From Tritrichomonas musculus (lineage: Eukaryota > Parabasalia > Tritrichomonadida > Tritrichomonadidae): a DNA stretch of 64,000 nt. Where the stretch lies: assembly GCA_039105265.1 (NCBI GenBank), contig JAPFFF010000092.1:28601-92600 (forward strand), read 5' to 3'. The notes below the pieces were generated by a model. That model worked only from the letters and a program-made list of their open reading frames with translations, was not told the DNA's origin and searched no databases. The first letter of the stretch is position 1, and every line of letters begins with the position of its first letter. The translations under genes and the position numbers were made by a program. This document shows positions 50,243 through 59,310 of the stretch, piece after piece.

Positions 50243-51454
50243 ATGAGTATTAAAGATTATTTGGACAAAATGAAAACAAATCAAAACAATATTTTATCAT
50301 TTTTAGAAGAGGAAATTGAAATAGAAGAAAAACTCCAAAATATTATTGATTTTTGTGATAATCAAAATATTCATGAAGATTATCAAAAATTGAAGTTATT
50401 TATGCGCTTAATAATTAAAATAGCAAATAATCATTCACATTTACGCAATTTTTACTACAAAATTGAACAAATTTTACTACTTTTTAAAAATGATTTAATA
50501 AAAAATTTTTCAAATTATGAAATTTTCAATATTTTTAAAAGCAATAAAAGGATTGTCTTATTTCTAATCGAAGAAAAAATAATGACGATTGATGAAAATA
50601 TAATTCACACAATCACAAAAGAATTTGATTCAAATAAATATATAAAAGCTGATTATTTGCAATATTTCTTACCAGAAATTCGAGATTTCATCAATGAAAA
50701 ATCGCCTTCCAGATTTATAGGAAGTAAATGGATTCAAGAATTGAAAAATGAATTGCCAGAAAATTTTTACGAGAATCGAATAATTGGTGAAAATGATGCT
50801 TTAGTTTGCAAACTTATTAGAGATGATTTAGTTAATGAATTTATAGAGTACATTATGCAGAATAGAATCTCGGTGAATTCAATAATAGAACCATCGATTT
50901 ATGAAACAAATTCTTTTTTGATACAAAAAAAAATTAATTCAAATGGTATTAGTTCTGGTATTTCATTAATAAACTATGCAGCATTTTTTGGATCAATAAA
51001 AATTTTTGAATATTTGCAAAATGATGAAGCTGAATTGAACTCTTCAATATGGGATTATGCAATTCATGGGCAAAATGATGAAATAGTTCGAAATCTTGAA
51101 GAAAACAAAATTGAACCAAAAGGAAAAGATTACAAATTTTGTTTTATTGAATCCATTAAATGTCATCACAATGAATTGGCACATTACATTGCTAACAATT
51201 ACATATTTACAGATAATGTTTTAAAAAATATTCACATGCAACTTTTAAAATATTATAATTTTGCTTTTATTGAAAGAGATATCATTAATGAATCTAATTT
51301 TTTAACTTTATGTAAATATGATTACTATTATCTCGTTGAATTTCTTTTAAAAAACAAAAGTATTGACATAAATAAAATAATTTTGATCAATTTTATAAAG
51401 AGTACAATTTCTTTACCCAAAAAATTAATGTCATTACAAACAAAAATATTTTAA
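50243..51454 (+). CDS. DUF3447-family ankyrin protein, second full N-terminal copy (403 aa)
   Basis: It is homologous end to end with the gene at 23,451: the FYYKIEQILLLFK and IFKSNKRIVLFLIEEK helices near residues 80-115, then NYAAFFGSIKIFEYLQ, SIWDYAIHGQNDEIVRNLEE and ESIKCHHNELAHYIANN in the DUF3447 part. I start it at the ATG of MSIKDYLDKMK; the frame is open for ten codons further upstream but only to a TTG. It ends after LLKNKSIDIN with a short unrelated tail, at the same place as the first copy, and ankyrin fragments in other frames follow (51,551 and 51,811). The role is presumed to be scaffolding. The 5' part looks intact; the ankyrin part is broken, and a Polinton begins 460 bp downstream. 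Confidence 0.75.
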   Translation: MSIKDYLDKMKTNQNNILSFLEEEIEIEEKLQNIIDFCDNQNIHEDYQKLKLFMRLIIKIANNHSHLRNFYYKIEQILLLFKNDLIKNFSNYEIFNIFKSNKRIVLFLIEEKIMTIDENIIHTITKEFDSNKYIKADYLQYFLPEIRDFINEKSPSRFIGSKWIQELKNELPENFYENRIIGENDALVCKLIRDDLVNEFIEYIMQNRISVNSIIEPSIYETNSFLIQKKINSNGISSGISLINYAAFFGSIKIFEYLQNDEAELNSSIWDYAIHGQNDEIVRNLEENKIEPKGKDYKFCFIESIKCHHNELAHYIANNYIFTDNVLKNIHMQLLKYYNFAFIERDIINESNFLTLCKYDYYYLVEFLLKNKSIDINKIILINFIKSTISLPKKLMSLQTKIF

Positions 51455-51911
51455 TAATATTTCAAATCAAGCTTTTCGAAGGCGTTCGAATATAAATGAT
51501 TTGATAAAATTCAAAAAAGTATTTTAATGAAGTTCCTATTTAAAATTATATCAGCGCATTATATTTGGCGGTTGAAAAAGGAAATATTGAAATAGTCAAA
51601 CTCTTGATATCAAATGATAAAATTGATCCTAATATTTATAATATTTTAATTAAATGTTATATATAGAATAGAACATCAAAACTTTTAACGTAATTACAAA
51701 ACAAACTATTCAATTTAATTCATAATTACATCCTTCAATGAAATTTAAAGTCAAATTCTTCAATGTCATTCGATATTCAATTTTGGAATAAAATTATATC
51801 ACGATTTGATAAAACTGCACTTTGTTTGGCAATCGAAAAAGAAGAACTTGAAATAGTCAAAATTTTATTATCACATGAAAAAATTGACATTAATATTCAT
51901 TATTTCTTAAA
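51455..51911 (+). pseudogene. Two ankyrin-repeat fragments with linkers, downstream of the DUF3447 gene
   Basis: 51,551-51,666 reads SALYLAVEKGNIEIVKLLIS then NDKIDPNIYNILIKCYI and a stop; 51,811-51,911 reads KTALCLAIEKEELEIVKILL then SHEKIDINIHYFLK. Both are ankyrin repeats matching the modules at 25,202-29,468. The first linker begins ATTTCAAATCA and has TTCGAATATAAATGATTTGA, and the second (51,721-51,775) contains two diverged 25-bp units (CTTCAATGAAATT, CTTCAATGTCATT). These are the same linker elements that are expanded into satellite at the first locus. Coding similarity stops at 51,911, where the Polinton begins. Confidence 0.75.
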
Positions 51912-52255
51912 AGTAGTATATGTATGTGCGTATTGGTGGTCGAATAATTTTTCTAGGTCTCCCAATACCAGGAACCAAGCTCAAAACCTCATTTTGAAAA
52001 TTAACGAAAAACTTATCCACAGGGTTTAAATTTTAATTAGCCTCCATAATCTGTTGTAGAACAAGGCCTGTCATAAAGCGCTAAACACTCATTTTAAAAT
52101 TAATTCCAAAGTTAATTCGGGATTTAATTTCGGCGCTTTACGCCACAGTCAAGCGAAGCTTGATTTTAAATAAGGGCTCCAGGATGAACCTGAGAACAAG
52201 TTATAAAATTTTAATTTTTCAAACTAATTTTTTTCCACATTTTTATTTTTGATAA
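51912..52255 (+). repeat. Left terminal region of the Polinton (candidate TIR)
   Basis: Non-coding 344 bp, less AT-rich than the surroundings. It contains two hairpin possibilities: AAAGCGC at 52,075 with GCGCTTT at 52,133, and TCAAGC-GAA-GCTTGA at 52,149-52,163. Polinton TIRs are usually hundreds of base pairs, so most or all of this may be TIR, but the partner copy is outside the window. Confidence 0.5.
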
Positions 52256-55200
52256 ATGGCTTTCAACCAAAATTCATTTATTGATTTTACTAATGACGAT
52301 ATTGTTGAATCTATTAATAATATTAATCAAGGACTTAATGAAAATCTTGAAATTGCAGATACTCGTCGATATCGAGGAGGTGCTAAATTACGAAATATCA
52401 GAACATTATATACATATCTAAATCAACATAACGCTCAAGAAATAATTAATCCTGATTTTAAAGATGATAATGAATTTGAAGAAGGTCTTGATAACTTCAT
52501 TATTCATGAACAAGAACGTCACAAACAATTATTAAATGAATCTTATGAACGAAATTATGAAAATATATCAAAACGTGAATCATTTTATGATGATGAACAA
52601 CCAAATGAATCTGATATTCACTATTTTAATGAACAACAATCTCAAATCAATCAAGAATATCAGAATCAACGAAATGAACAAAATTATAACAATAATATTG
52701 CAAATCGTGAATCATTTTATGAAGATGAACAACCAAATGAATCTGATGTTGAATACTTTGAACAAGAGCAAAATAAAATTAAACGACATTATGAAATCGA
52801 AGATGCAATTAAACGTGCAAATGAAGCAGTTGACAATGCAATTCAATTAATTAAACAATATAATAAAGAAGAGAATCTCAAGAAAATTGAACAAAAAGAA
52901 ATTCACGATAAATCCCATTTACTTGAATATTACATTCCTGAAAACGAAGAATTATATGAATATCTTGATAAATTCAATAACAAATTTAAATCAAAACACA
53001 ATGATTATCTTATGATTAATAAACCACAAGATTTTGATAAGGCTGTTAATGCTTGGAAACATTATAACAACTATCCCGAAACAAATATTGCTCAGAAACA
53101 ATACAATGGCTCCCCAATTGTTATTTATTATTTCAATCAAATCTCATCATTAAATCAAATCTTCGAATCATTGCAACAAGTATTTGATAGAGAACTAAAA
53201 CCATTCAAAATTCATTTCCAATTATCTGGTGTATTTGAATCTCCTACAGTTAATTTTGGTGAAGATTCTGATGAAAATAAATATGAATATGAGGCTCGTG
53301 AAATCAAATGGAGAAACTTTAAAGAATCAATTCCAATTATTGTAAATTCAATTCAGGACCTTGATTATGTTAAAATGTATATTGAATCAAATCTCCATTC
53401 ATATGAAACAACATCTTCATCAACTAAATTAACAATCGTTGGTTCAGTTTCATTTACTGTCTCACGAATGCGAAAGGTGACTGGACATATCAAAGATTTA
53501 CCAGAAGAATTCATCAAAAATGATTTTATTATATCTGACAATGAAGATGATAAATTATGTTTCTATCGATTTCTTGCAATCTGTTTGAGTGATATCATAA
53601 TTGTAAATAATGTTGAAATACATAAACTTGCAGACACTCAAAAATATCGAGTACAAGATAGAACTAAGGTTGCTAAAAAAATCCTTCTCAAAGAACATAA
53701 CATTGAATATAACACCAAAATTCCAAAACAAGGATTAAAGATTCTCAAAGAATTCAAAGGAGTAACAATGGAACAAATGGAAGAATTGTCTAAGAAATAT
53801 CATCTCAACATTAATATTTATGAGTTCACTAAAACTGATAATTCTTCATATTACGACTTATCTGAACAATGGTTTTTCGATAAATCTTATCCAACTCATT
53901 CTGCATTACTTTTCTCGAAAGACCAAATTATTCATATTATGTATATTAAAGATGCTGAAAAACTAACTCAAATACATATTTGTCCAAAATGTCATTCATA
54001 CACTCATCGTGGACCTAAAAATATGTTTAGATTTGAATCTCATGTCAAACATTGTGATGGTGTCTTCAAGAAGAACTTTATTCCAAACAAGGAACCACTT
54101 CCATTCTGTCCACATATCTTAAATAACCCAGTTTATGAATATTGTTTGGCATACGATTTAGAATGGAAACCTAACATTTATTATATGACATACGATTTTG
54201 AAACGATGGAACAATCAGTTAACAAATCGATTTCTGATTCAACTGTAATCAATTCACGTTTAATACCTCTTTCTGTTGCTTCATGTGTTAAATTATCTTC
54301 AGGATTAATTACAAAACATTTCTCATTAAGAGAGTCTGAAGAGTTTATTCCAGAATGGATTTCATGGTTGTTCGAACAATCGATGGAAGTACTGAATGAT
54401 AAAATCGTTTATGACAAATCGTTTCTACCTGCTGATAAAATTTATGATATTGATACAAATATTTATACCATAACCGTTTTTGGATTTAACTCTTCAAGAT
54501 TTGATTCTAATTTGTTCAAGAAATATCTTAATTACTCACATTTCAACGAAGTTGTAGGGAACGAAGTGAGCTGGCATGTTGAATCAAATTCATTAATTGG
54601 AACAATATCTTCATTAAAACAATTCATTCTCGTTTCAGACCATCTTCCCACAAAATTACGATTTATTGATGCTCAATCATTTGTTGCTGGAGGTACATTA
54701 AAACAATTCGGTATTGATTTTGGTGGTGAAACTAATTCTGTGAAAGGTGTTTTCCCATATGAGGCTGTCAATTCATCAAACTATAATGAAGTATTATCTA
54801 AATCCGAACCATTTTCATACAACGACTTTGACAGCTATCTCAACCAAAAAAATCCACTCTCAAAATCTGATTACCAAATATATCTCGAAGATGCTAAAAA
54901 CTATAAAACACGATGGGATTACTTGCTTGCTTATAATGACAATGATGTTGAAATGATGATTAAACCAATTGACAATTTAATTCAACTCAATGCTCAATAC
55001 AAAGTTGATTTGATATCCAATCTCTCATTATCTAAGAATGCATCTTGTATAAAATATGCTCTAGCATACAAGGATTTCAATCCTCATGAAAATTATAATC
55101 CTATACATAAATACAACGAATTCATGCCAAACCCTAAATGGTGGCAATTCAAATGTGAAAATTATTACAAACAAGATGAACGATACAATCTCTCACATCC

Positions 55201-57040
55201 TGTTAAAAGAGACCTTTCAAAATGTGTTTCGTCCAATGATTACAAAGCATTTCTCAAACTTTACAATGACTCAATTAAGGGTAAATGTCATCTTTGTAAA
55301 GAGCATTTCACATATCAAAACAAACCAACTCTTGATAGAATTAACAATGATATTGGACATGAATTTTCAAATTGTTTGTTGGCTTGCGCTGAATGTAATA
55401 AACTTCGAAAACGAGATGACCCAAAAATAACTGCATTAAGAATTCAATTAAAAAAATATTGTAAACTACATCATCTTCCAACTTTGATAAATAATGAAGA
55501 TGAATATTATACAATTCGAAATGCAATTGCTGGTGGATTATCAAATGTAATGCATCGTGTTAACATCAAAGGTGAAACTCATATCAACAAATTCCGTTAC
55601 GACGGAATTAATAACAAGGTAATCTCGTATGATACAAATAACGTTCAAACACATATTCTTGGAATTGATTTCAATTCACTTTATCCTTCATCATTTTCAT
55701 CAAATCCACATCCATTTATTAAGTACCATGGAGGAATTATGTTCATGCCAGGTGCTTTCATTCGAAGGATTGAAGCAAAGGATAAACAATCTCGAGAACG
55801 TTGTATGAAAATCATAACTTCAAAATCACGTTTTTCAAATAAACCAAATTATGTTTTCTATGCTGTTGTGAAACTATCATGTCCTAAATCAAAAATCAAT
55901 TATTTCATTAATTTTCCACCAGTATTTCGAAACATTAATATCACAAATAATGAAGAAACAATTGGTTCATACATGTACAATTACATGAAATCAAACAATT
56001 TAAATTCAATCGATAAGGAAGAACGTAAATTAACAATGTTGCTTGACACAAATGGGGAATACATGGTTTTCTCAAATTATTACCTTTGGTTCCTTCTTGA
56101 CCATGGATTGGTAATCGATGATGTCAAATCTGTTTCACAATATGAATGTCACACTGGATTCAACCAATTTGTTAATGAATTTATGAAAAAACGTCAGGAT
56201 ATCATCTCTGGAAAGGAACATGGTAACGAGAAGTTCTATAAAATCAGTATGAACGGTTCTTATGGATATGATGGAATGAATACTGAGAAGTTCTCTAAAA
56301 TCAAAATTTGTGATGCGAATAAGGCTTACCAATCAATTATCTCACAAACTTATATGGGTGGTGCTCAATTAAATGATAACACATTTATGATACAACATTC
56401 TCCTAAATCATATCATTGCACAACTTGCATCCAAGAATCTCTTTGGACGCTTGATAATGCCAAATTTTATTATCTCACATTCTATTACGATTTCATGAAT
56501 AAATGCTTGGACATGAATAAAATTCATTATATTGAATCTGACACAGATAGTCTTTATGTTGCTGTATCAGGTGACCCGAATGAACCACCAACTCAATTAT
56601 TCAATCATGTTATCAAAAACAAAGAATTCTATGACAAACATATTTACGAATTTATGCCCAATCCTTCAATTGGAACAATCGAGGATGAGAAAAAAATATT
56701 GGGTTGTGCTATTGAGAAAACAGGTGAAAACATGATTGCATTAGGTCCAAAATGCTATACCATATTCAATTCAAATCAAAATGTGAAGGCAATGAAACTA
56801 AAAGGCGTTTCACTCAAAAAGAATGATATTAAATCATCTGATTATAAATCAATTATTGAAAACCAATCTGTCAAAATTGGGAAGAATATAAATTTACAAA
56901 TGAATGGAAATCAGATGTCAAAACTCACAATAAATAAGAACGCGTTAACTGGTTTACATACAAAAATGATTGTTTTAGAAAATCAATCTTGTGCTCCTTT
57001 CGTTAATGGATTAACAGCAAACGATTACATTATTGAATAA
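52256..57040 (+). CDS. pPolB: Polinton protein-primed family B DNA polymerase (1,594 aa) with embedded HNH domain
   Basis: It replicates the element using a protein primer. Regions in order: residues 100-170 have a tandem duplication around RESFY..DEQPNESD (107 and 151); residues 430-565 have an OTU-protease-like layout (C435 in KLCFYRF, H560 in IIHIMYI); residues 576-600 have a CxxC...HxxxHC zinc finger. The exonuclease motifs are YDFETM (D647), NSSRFD (D750) and YNDNDVEMM (893-901). An HNH-type domain at 1,011-1,050 (C1011, C1014, LDRIN, H1035, C1044, C1047) sits between exonuclease and polymerase parts. The polymerase motifs are A DFNSLYPS (D1138), B KISMNGSYG (1329-1337) and C DTDS (1429-1432). 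All catalytic residues are present. The ATG follows a T-rich leader similar to those of other genes of the element. The OTU assignment is an inference; the polymerase is certain. Confidence 0.95.
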   Translation: MAFNQNSFIDFTNDDIVESINNINQGLNENLEIADTRRYRGGAKLRNIRTLYTYLNQHNAQEIINPDFKDDNEFEEGLDNFIIHEQERHKQLLNESYERNYENISKRESFYDDEQPNESDIHYFNEQQSQINQEYQNQRNEQNYNNNIANRESFYEDEQPNESDVEYFEQEQNKIKRHYEIEDAIKRANEAVDNAIQLIKQYNKEENLKKIEQKEIHDKSHLLEYYIPENEELYEYLDKFNNKFKSKHNDYLMINKPQDFDKAVNAWKHYNNYPETNIAQKQYNGSPIVIYYFNQISSLNQIFESLQQVFDRELKPFKIHFQLSGVFESPTVNFGEDSDENKYEYEAREIKWRNFKESIPIIVNSIQDLDYVKMYIESNLHSYETTSSSTKLTIVGSVSFTVSRMRKVTGHIKDLPEEFIKNDFIISDNEDDKLCFYRFLAICLSDIIIVNNVEIHKLADTQKYRVQDRTKVAKKILLKEHNIEYNTKIPKQGLKILKEFKGVTMEQMEELSKKYHLNINIYEFTKTDNSSYYDLSEQWFFDKSYPTHSALLFSKDQIIHIMYIKDAEKLTQIHICPKCHSYTHRGPKNMFRFESHVKHCDGVFKKNFIPNKEPLPFCPHILNNPVYEYCLAYDLEWKPNIYYMTYDFETMEQSVNKSISDSTVINSRLIPLSVASCVKLSSGLITKHFSLRESEEFIPEWISWLFEQSMEVLNDKIVYDKSFLPADKIYDIDTNIYTITVFGFNSSRFDSNLFKKYLNYSHFNEVVGNEVSWHVESNSLIGTISSLKQFILVSDHLPTKLRFIDAQSFVAGGTLKQFGIDFGGETNSVKGVFPYEAVNSSNYNEVLSKSEPFSYNDFDSYLNQKNPLSKSDYQIYLEDAKNYKTRWDYLLAYNDNDVEMMIKPIDNLIQLNAQYKVDLISNLSLSKNASCIKYALAYKDFNPHENYNPIHKYNEFMPNPKWWQFKCENYYKQDERYNLSHPVKRDLSKCVSSNDYKAFLKLYNDSIKGKCHLCKEHFTYQNKPTLDRINNDIGHEFSNCLLACAECNKLRKRDDPKITALRIQLKKYCKLHHLPTLINNEDEYYTIRNAIAGGLSNVMHRVNIKGETHINKFRYDGINNKVISYDTNNVQTHILGIDFNSLYPSSFSSNPHPFIKYHGGIMFMPGAFIRRIEAKDKQSRERCMKIITSKSRFSNKPNYVFYAVVKLSCPKSKINYFINFPPVFRNINITNNEETIGSYMYNYMKSNNLNSIDKEERKLTMLLDTNGEYMVFSNYYLWFLLDHGLVIDDVKSVSQYECHTGFNQFVNEFMKKRQDIISGKEHGNEKFYKISMNGSYGYDGMNTEKFSKIKICDANKAYQSIISQTYMGGAQLNDNTFMIQHSPKSYHCTTCIQESLWTLDNAKFYYLTFYYDFMNKCLDMNKIHYIESDTDSLYVAVSGDPNEPPTQLFNHVIKNKEFYDKHIYEFMPNPSIGTIEDEKKILGCAIEKTGENMIALGPKCYTIFNSNQNVKAMKLKGVSLKKNDIKSSDYKSIIENQSVKIGKNINLQMNGNQMSKLTINKNALTGLHTKMIVLENQSCAPFVNGLTANDYIIE

Positions 57041-57700
57041 AATGAAGGTAGGAGAAAAACCCCATCTTCAAAATTATTTATAAAAATAAGTTTTCAAAAT
57101 TAATTATAAAAAAATTTTTTTTTATTCGTTATTTAGTTTATTTTATAAATCTGATTTTCTGTAAAATTGAATAACTATTCAAATTAAATCATCTTATAAA
57201 TCTGTATTTTTGAATAACTATTCAAAATAAAATCATCTTATAAATCTGTAAAATTAAATGACCATTCAAATTAAAATTCCTCTTATAAATCTGAGACAAT
57301 TGTGAAGAATTTCTGCAGAATCTGAAAAATTGAATTAAATTTAAAATGGCATCTTGTTATTTTGATTATAAATTTTTAAAATTGAATGAACATTCAATTT
57401 ATTAGATTTTTCCGATTTTTTTGATTCTTCATTTAGAGCGGTATTTAGAAAAAAATATTGATATATTATTAATCAGCACAAGACCCCGAATTCAATGATA
57501 CAACTTTTTCGATTTTTGATTTCAGATGATATCCCCATCTAATATCTTGAAATTTCAAGTTTCAAATAAAACACAAAATTAAATTGGGGACTACGAGAAT
57601 AACATATATTTTTAAAACTAGTTCCTCAAAATGATTCTACATATGAGTTTTTGAAAATCTCATTATTTATAATTACACCATTCAAAAAGTGGATTAATAA
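57041..57700. other. Intergenic region after the polymerase gene; hairpin at its start
   Basis: Immediately after the stop, 57,044-57,069 can fold as GAAGGTAGG, loop, CCCCATCTTC (one mismatch, one wobble); it may mark the 3' end of the transcript. Phrases such as CTTATAAATCTG and GAATAACTATTCAAA recur between 57,140 and 57,290. No gene was recognised. Confidence 0.5.
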
Positions 57701-57750
57701 AATTTATTTTTCAAATTTAATTTTTTTTTAATTTTTTTTCTTCTTCAAAA
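57701..57750 (+). promoter_or_regulatory. T-rich leader shared by Polinton genes (KilA-N gene copy)
   Basis: ATTTTTCAAATTTAATTTTT followed by more T and TTTTTTTC precedes the ATG at 57,751. An almost identical stretch precedes the HNH gene (58,866-58,914), and shorter relatives precede the polymerase gene and the gene at 59,393. Conservation in non-coding DNA at a fixed distance from the ATG suggests a promoter or leader element. Confidence 0.55.
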
Positions 57751-58530
57751 ATGAACACAATTGTTACACCAATCAATGATGAATACGAATATTTACAATA
57801 CAATGAACAACTTAGAATCATTCACTCAATTAATGATGACATGTTTCAAATCAAATCAATAATCGATTCATGCAACTCTGATAAACGTGTAAATGACTGG
57901 CTTGATAACAAAACAACTAAAGAATTACTTAAATATGGGCGTGCGGAAATTTCCGCAAGCGAAAAATTATATGAAAATCGTCCAAATCTTTCAAATGAAT
58001 TAAGAGGATATTATGTTCACCGTTTACTTGTTAATCATATTGCTATCTGGTGTTCCCCAGCATATTCTTGGCAAATTATGAAACTTCTTGATTCATACTT
58101 TAATCAACAACGAATTCAATTACAAAATCAACTCAACGAAAAACAAAATCAACTCAATGAAAAACAAAATCAAATTAACAATATAACTCCTCGTGTCGTT
58201 CCAAATAATCGTGAACATGATTATAAATACCTTATTTGGCTTGAACAAATTCCTGATGATAATGCAAATGTGAAACTTCATCTTGTTCGAAGACATAAGG
58301 ATTATTTTTATAAAGTTCGTTCACATTATGATGATTTGAATGAAAGATGGTTCTTTAGAGAGAACCTTCCTATTTCAATGACCATTAATTTGGATATTAA
58401 AAACATTATTCGTGAAAACTTCGATGAAACAGAAGCTAATATTAATGGAAATACAATTACAATTAATCGTGAAATACTTGATGATTTACATGAAATGATT
58501 GAAACATATTTCAACGAATTTCAGGAATAA
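57751..58530 (+). CDS. KilA-N domain protein (259 aa)
   Basis: Residues 45-118 match the KilA-N fold: KRVNDWLDNKTTKELL, then ELRGYYVHRLLVNHIAIWCS and AYSWQIMKLLDSYF, which correspond to the family's W-x-x-N/D, G-x-Y/V-H and WCSP-F signatures. Residues 120-143 are a short coiled coil with QNQLNEK repeats. Residues 155-255 form a C-terminal domain with YLIWLEQIPDDNANVKLHLV that I cannot name. KilA-N is a DNA-binding domain common in large DNA viruses and phages, probably used in regulation. The gene follows the polymerase in the same direction with a 710-bp gap and its own T-rich leader. Confidence 0.85.
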   Translation: MNTIVTPINDEYEYLQYNEQLRIIHSINDDMFQIKSIIDSCNSDKRVNDWLDNKTTKELLKYGRAEISASEKLYENRPNLSNELRGYYVHRLLVNHIAIWCSPAYSWQIMKLLDSYFNQQRIQLQNQLNEKQNQLNEKQNQINNITPRVVPNNREHDYKYLIWLEQIPDDNANVKLHLVRRHKDYFYKVRSHYDDLNERWFFRENLPISMTINLDIKNIIRENFDETEANINGNTITINREILDDLHEMIETYFNEFQE

Positions 58531-58558
58531 ATCAATTAACAAAATTATTTTTTTTGCG

Positions 58559-58838
58559 TCTAGGAGAAAACTCCTACACGAATAAATGTTGATAACCAAC
58601 TATGAAAATCAATGTCAAATCGGTCGGTGCGAAAATGCACTAACGAATAAATGTTGATAACCAAGCTGTAAAACCAATGTTAAAATCGTTAGCCGGAATT
58701 CCGACCAGTGAATAAATGTTGATAACTAAGGTCTGAAACCAATGTCAAAAATGTCCGTAGGAAATCCTCCGCTCGAATAAATGTTGATAACCAATGTCTG
58801 GAATCAATGTCAAAACTAACCGGAAAAAAAATCTGTTT
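58559..58838 (+). repeat. 65-bp tandem array of hairpins (four clear copies, one degenerate)
   Basis: The conserved part GAATAAATGTTGATAAC starts at 58,580, 58,645, 58,710 and 58,775, exactly 65 bp apart, followed by AAACCAATGTCAAA-like words. Between conserved parts sits a short palindrome centred at 58,568.5, 58,633.5, 58,698.5 and 58,763.5, again exactly 65 bp apart: TAGGAG-AAAA-CTCCTA, GTGC-GAAAAT-GCAC, CGGAATTCCG and AGGAAATCCT. The arms differ in sequence from copy to copy but stay self-complementary. A weaker fifth, CGGA-A7-TCTG, lies at 58,821-58,835. It lies between the KilA-N and HNH genes, outside any frame. Confidence 0.9.
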
Positions 58839-58865
58839 AGAAATTATTTTTTTGTCATCTTCTCA

Positions 58866-58914
58866 AAATTAATTTTTCAAATTTAATTTTTTTTAATTTT
58901 TTTTCTACTATAAA
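58866..58914 (+). promoter_or_regulatory. T-rich leader shared by Polinton genes (HNH gene copy)
   Basis: AATTTTTCAAATTTAATTTT then TTTTAATTTTTTTTC runs up to the ATG at 58,915 and is almost identical to the leader at 57,701-57,750. The bases after the two genes are also alike (ATCAATTAACAAAATTATTT at 58,531 and ATCAATTAACAATTATTTTT at 59,311), so both genes sit in similar expression cassettes. Confidence 0.55.
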
Positions 58915-59310
58915 ATGACAACAAATTACATTCATGAATATGCTGACGAAATTATATTTGATGAATTTTTGAAATATATAATTGAATCAAAACCTGATAC
59001 TACTTATGTTCCATTACTTAATTTTGAATACAAGTATGCAATTCAAACCGAATTTCCATTTATTATTACACTGGGTCGTGGTGAACGTGTTTTAGAAGAA
59101 ATCATGAAAAACAATTGTCCACATGTTAAATTGAACGGAAAATTATATAAAAAACATGAATTAATCGCTAAACAATTTATTCCAAACCCTAATAATTATA
59201 AATTTGTTAAGCATATTAATCATAACAAATTTGATTATCATATTGACAATCTTTGTTGGACTAATGATTCTCGATGTGTACGTTATACACCATCTGGTAT
59301 AATTTATTAA
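58915..59310 (+). CDS. HNH_3-type endonuclease-like protein (131 aa)
   Basis: Residues 70-117 match the HNH_3 pattern of free-standing homing-type endonucleases: HVKLNGKLYKKHELIAKQF, then IPNPNNYKFVKHINHNKFDY and HIDNLCW, with the catalytic H100 followed by the N/H-rich loop. N-terminal residues 1-68 are not recognised. Such proteins cut DNA and are frequent in viruses and phages; here the substrate is unknown. Length is near the usual for minimal HNH_3 proteins. The gene is in line with its neighbours on the plus strand. Confidence 0.8.
   Translation: MTTNYIHEYADEIIFDEFLKYIIESKPDTTYVPLLNFEYKYAIQTEFPFIITLGRGERVLEEIMKNNCPHVKLNGKLYKKHELIAKQFIPNPNNYKFVKHINHNKFDYHIDNLCWTNDSRCVRYTPSGIIY

Noticed and set aside
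51763-52029. 88-codon frame as an independent gene
   Set aside because: Its first half is an ankyrin fragment and its second half reads into the Polinton end; it spans an insertion border.
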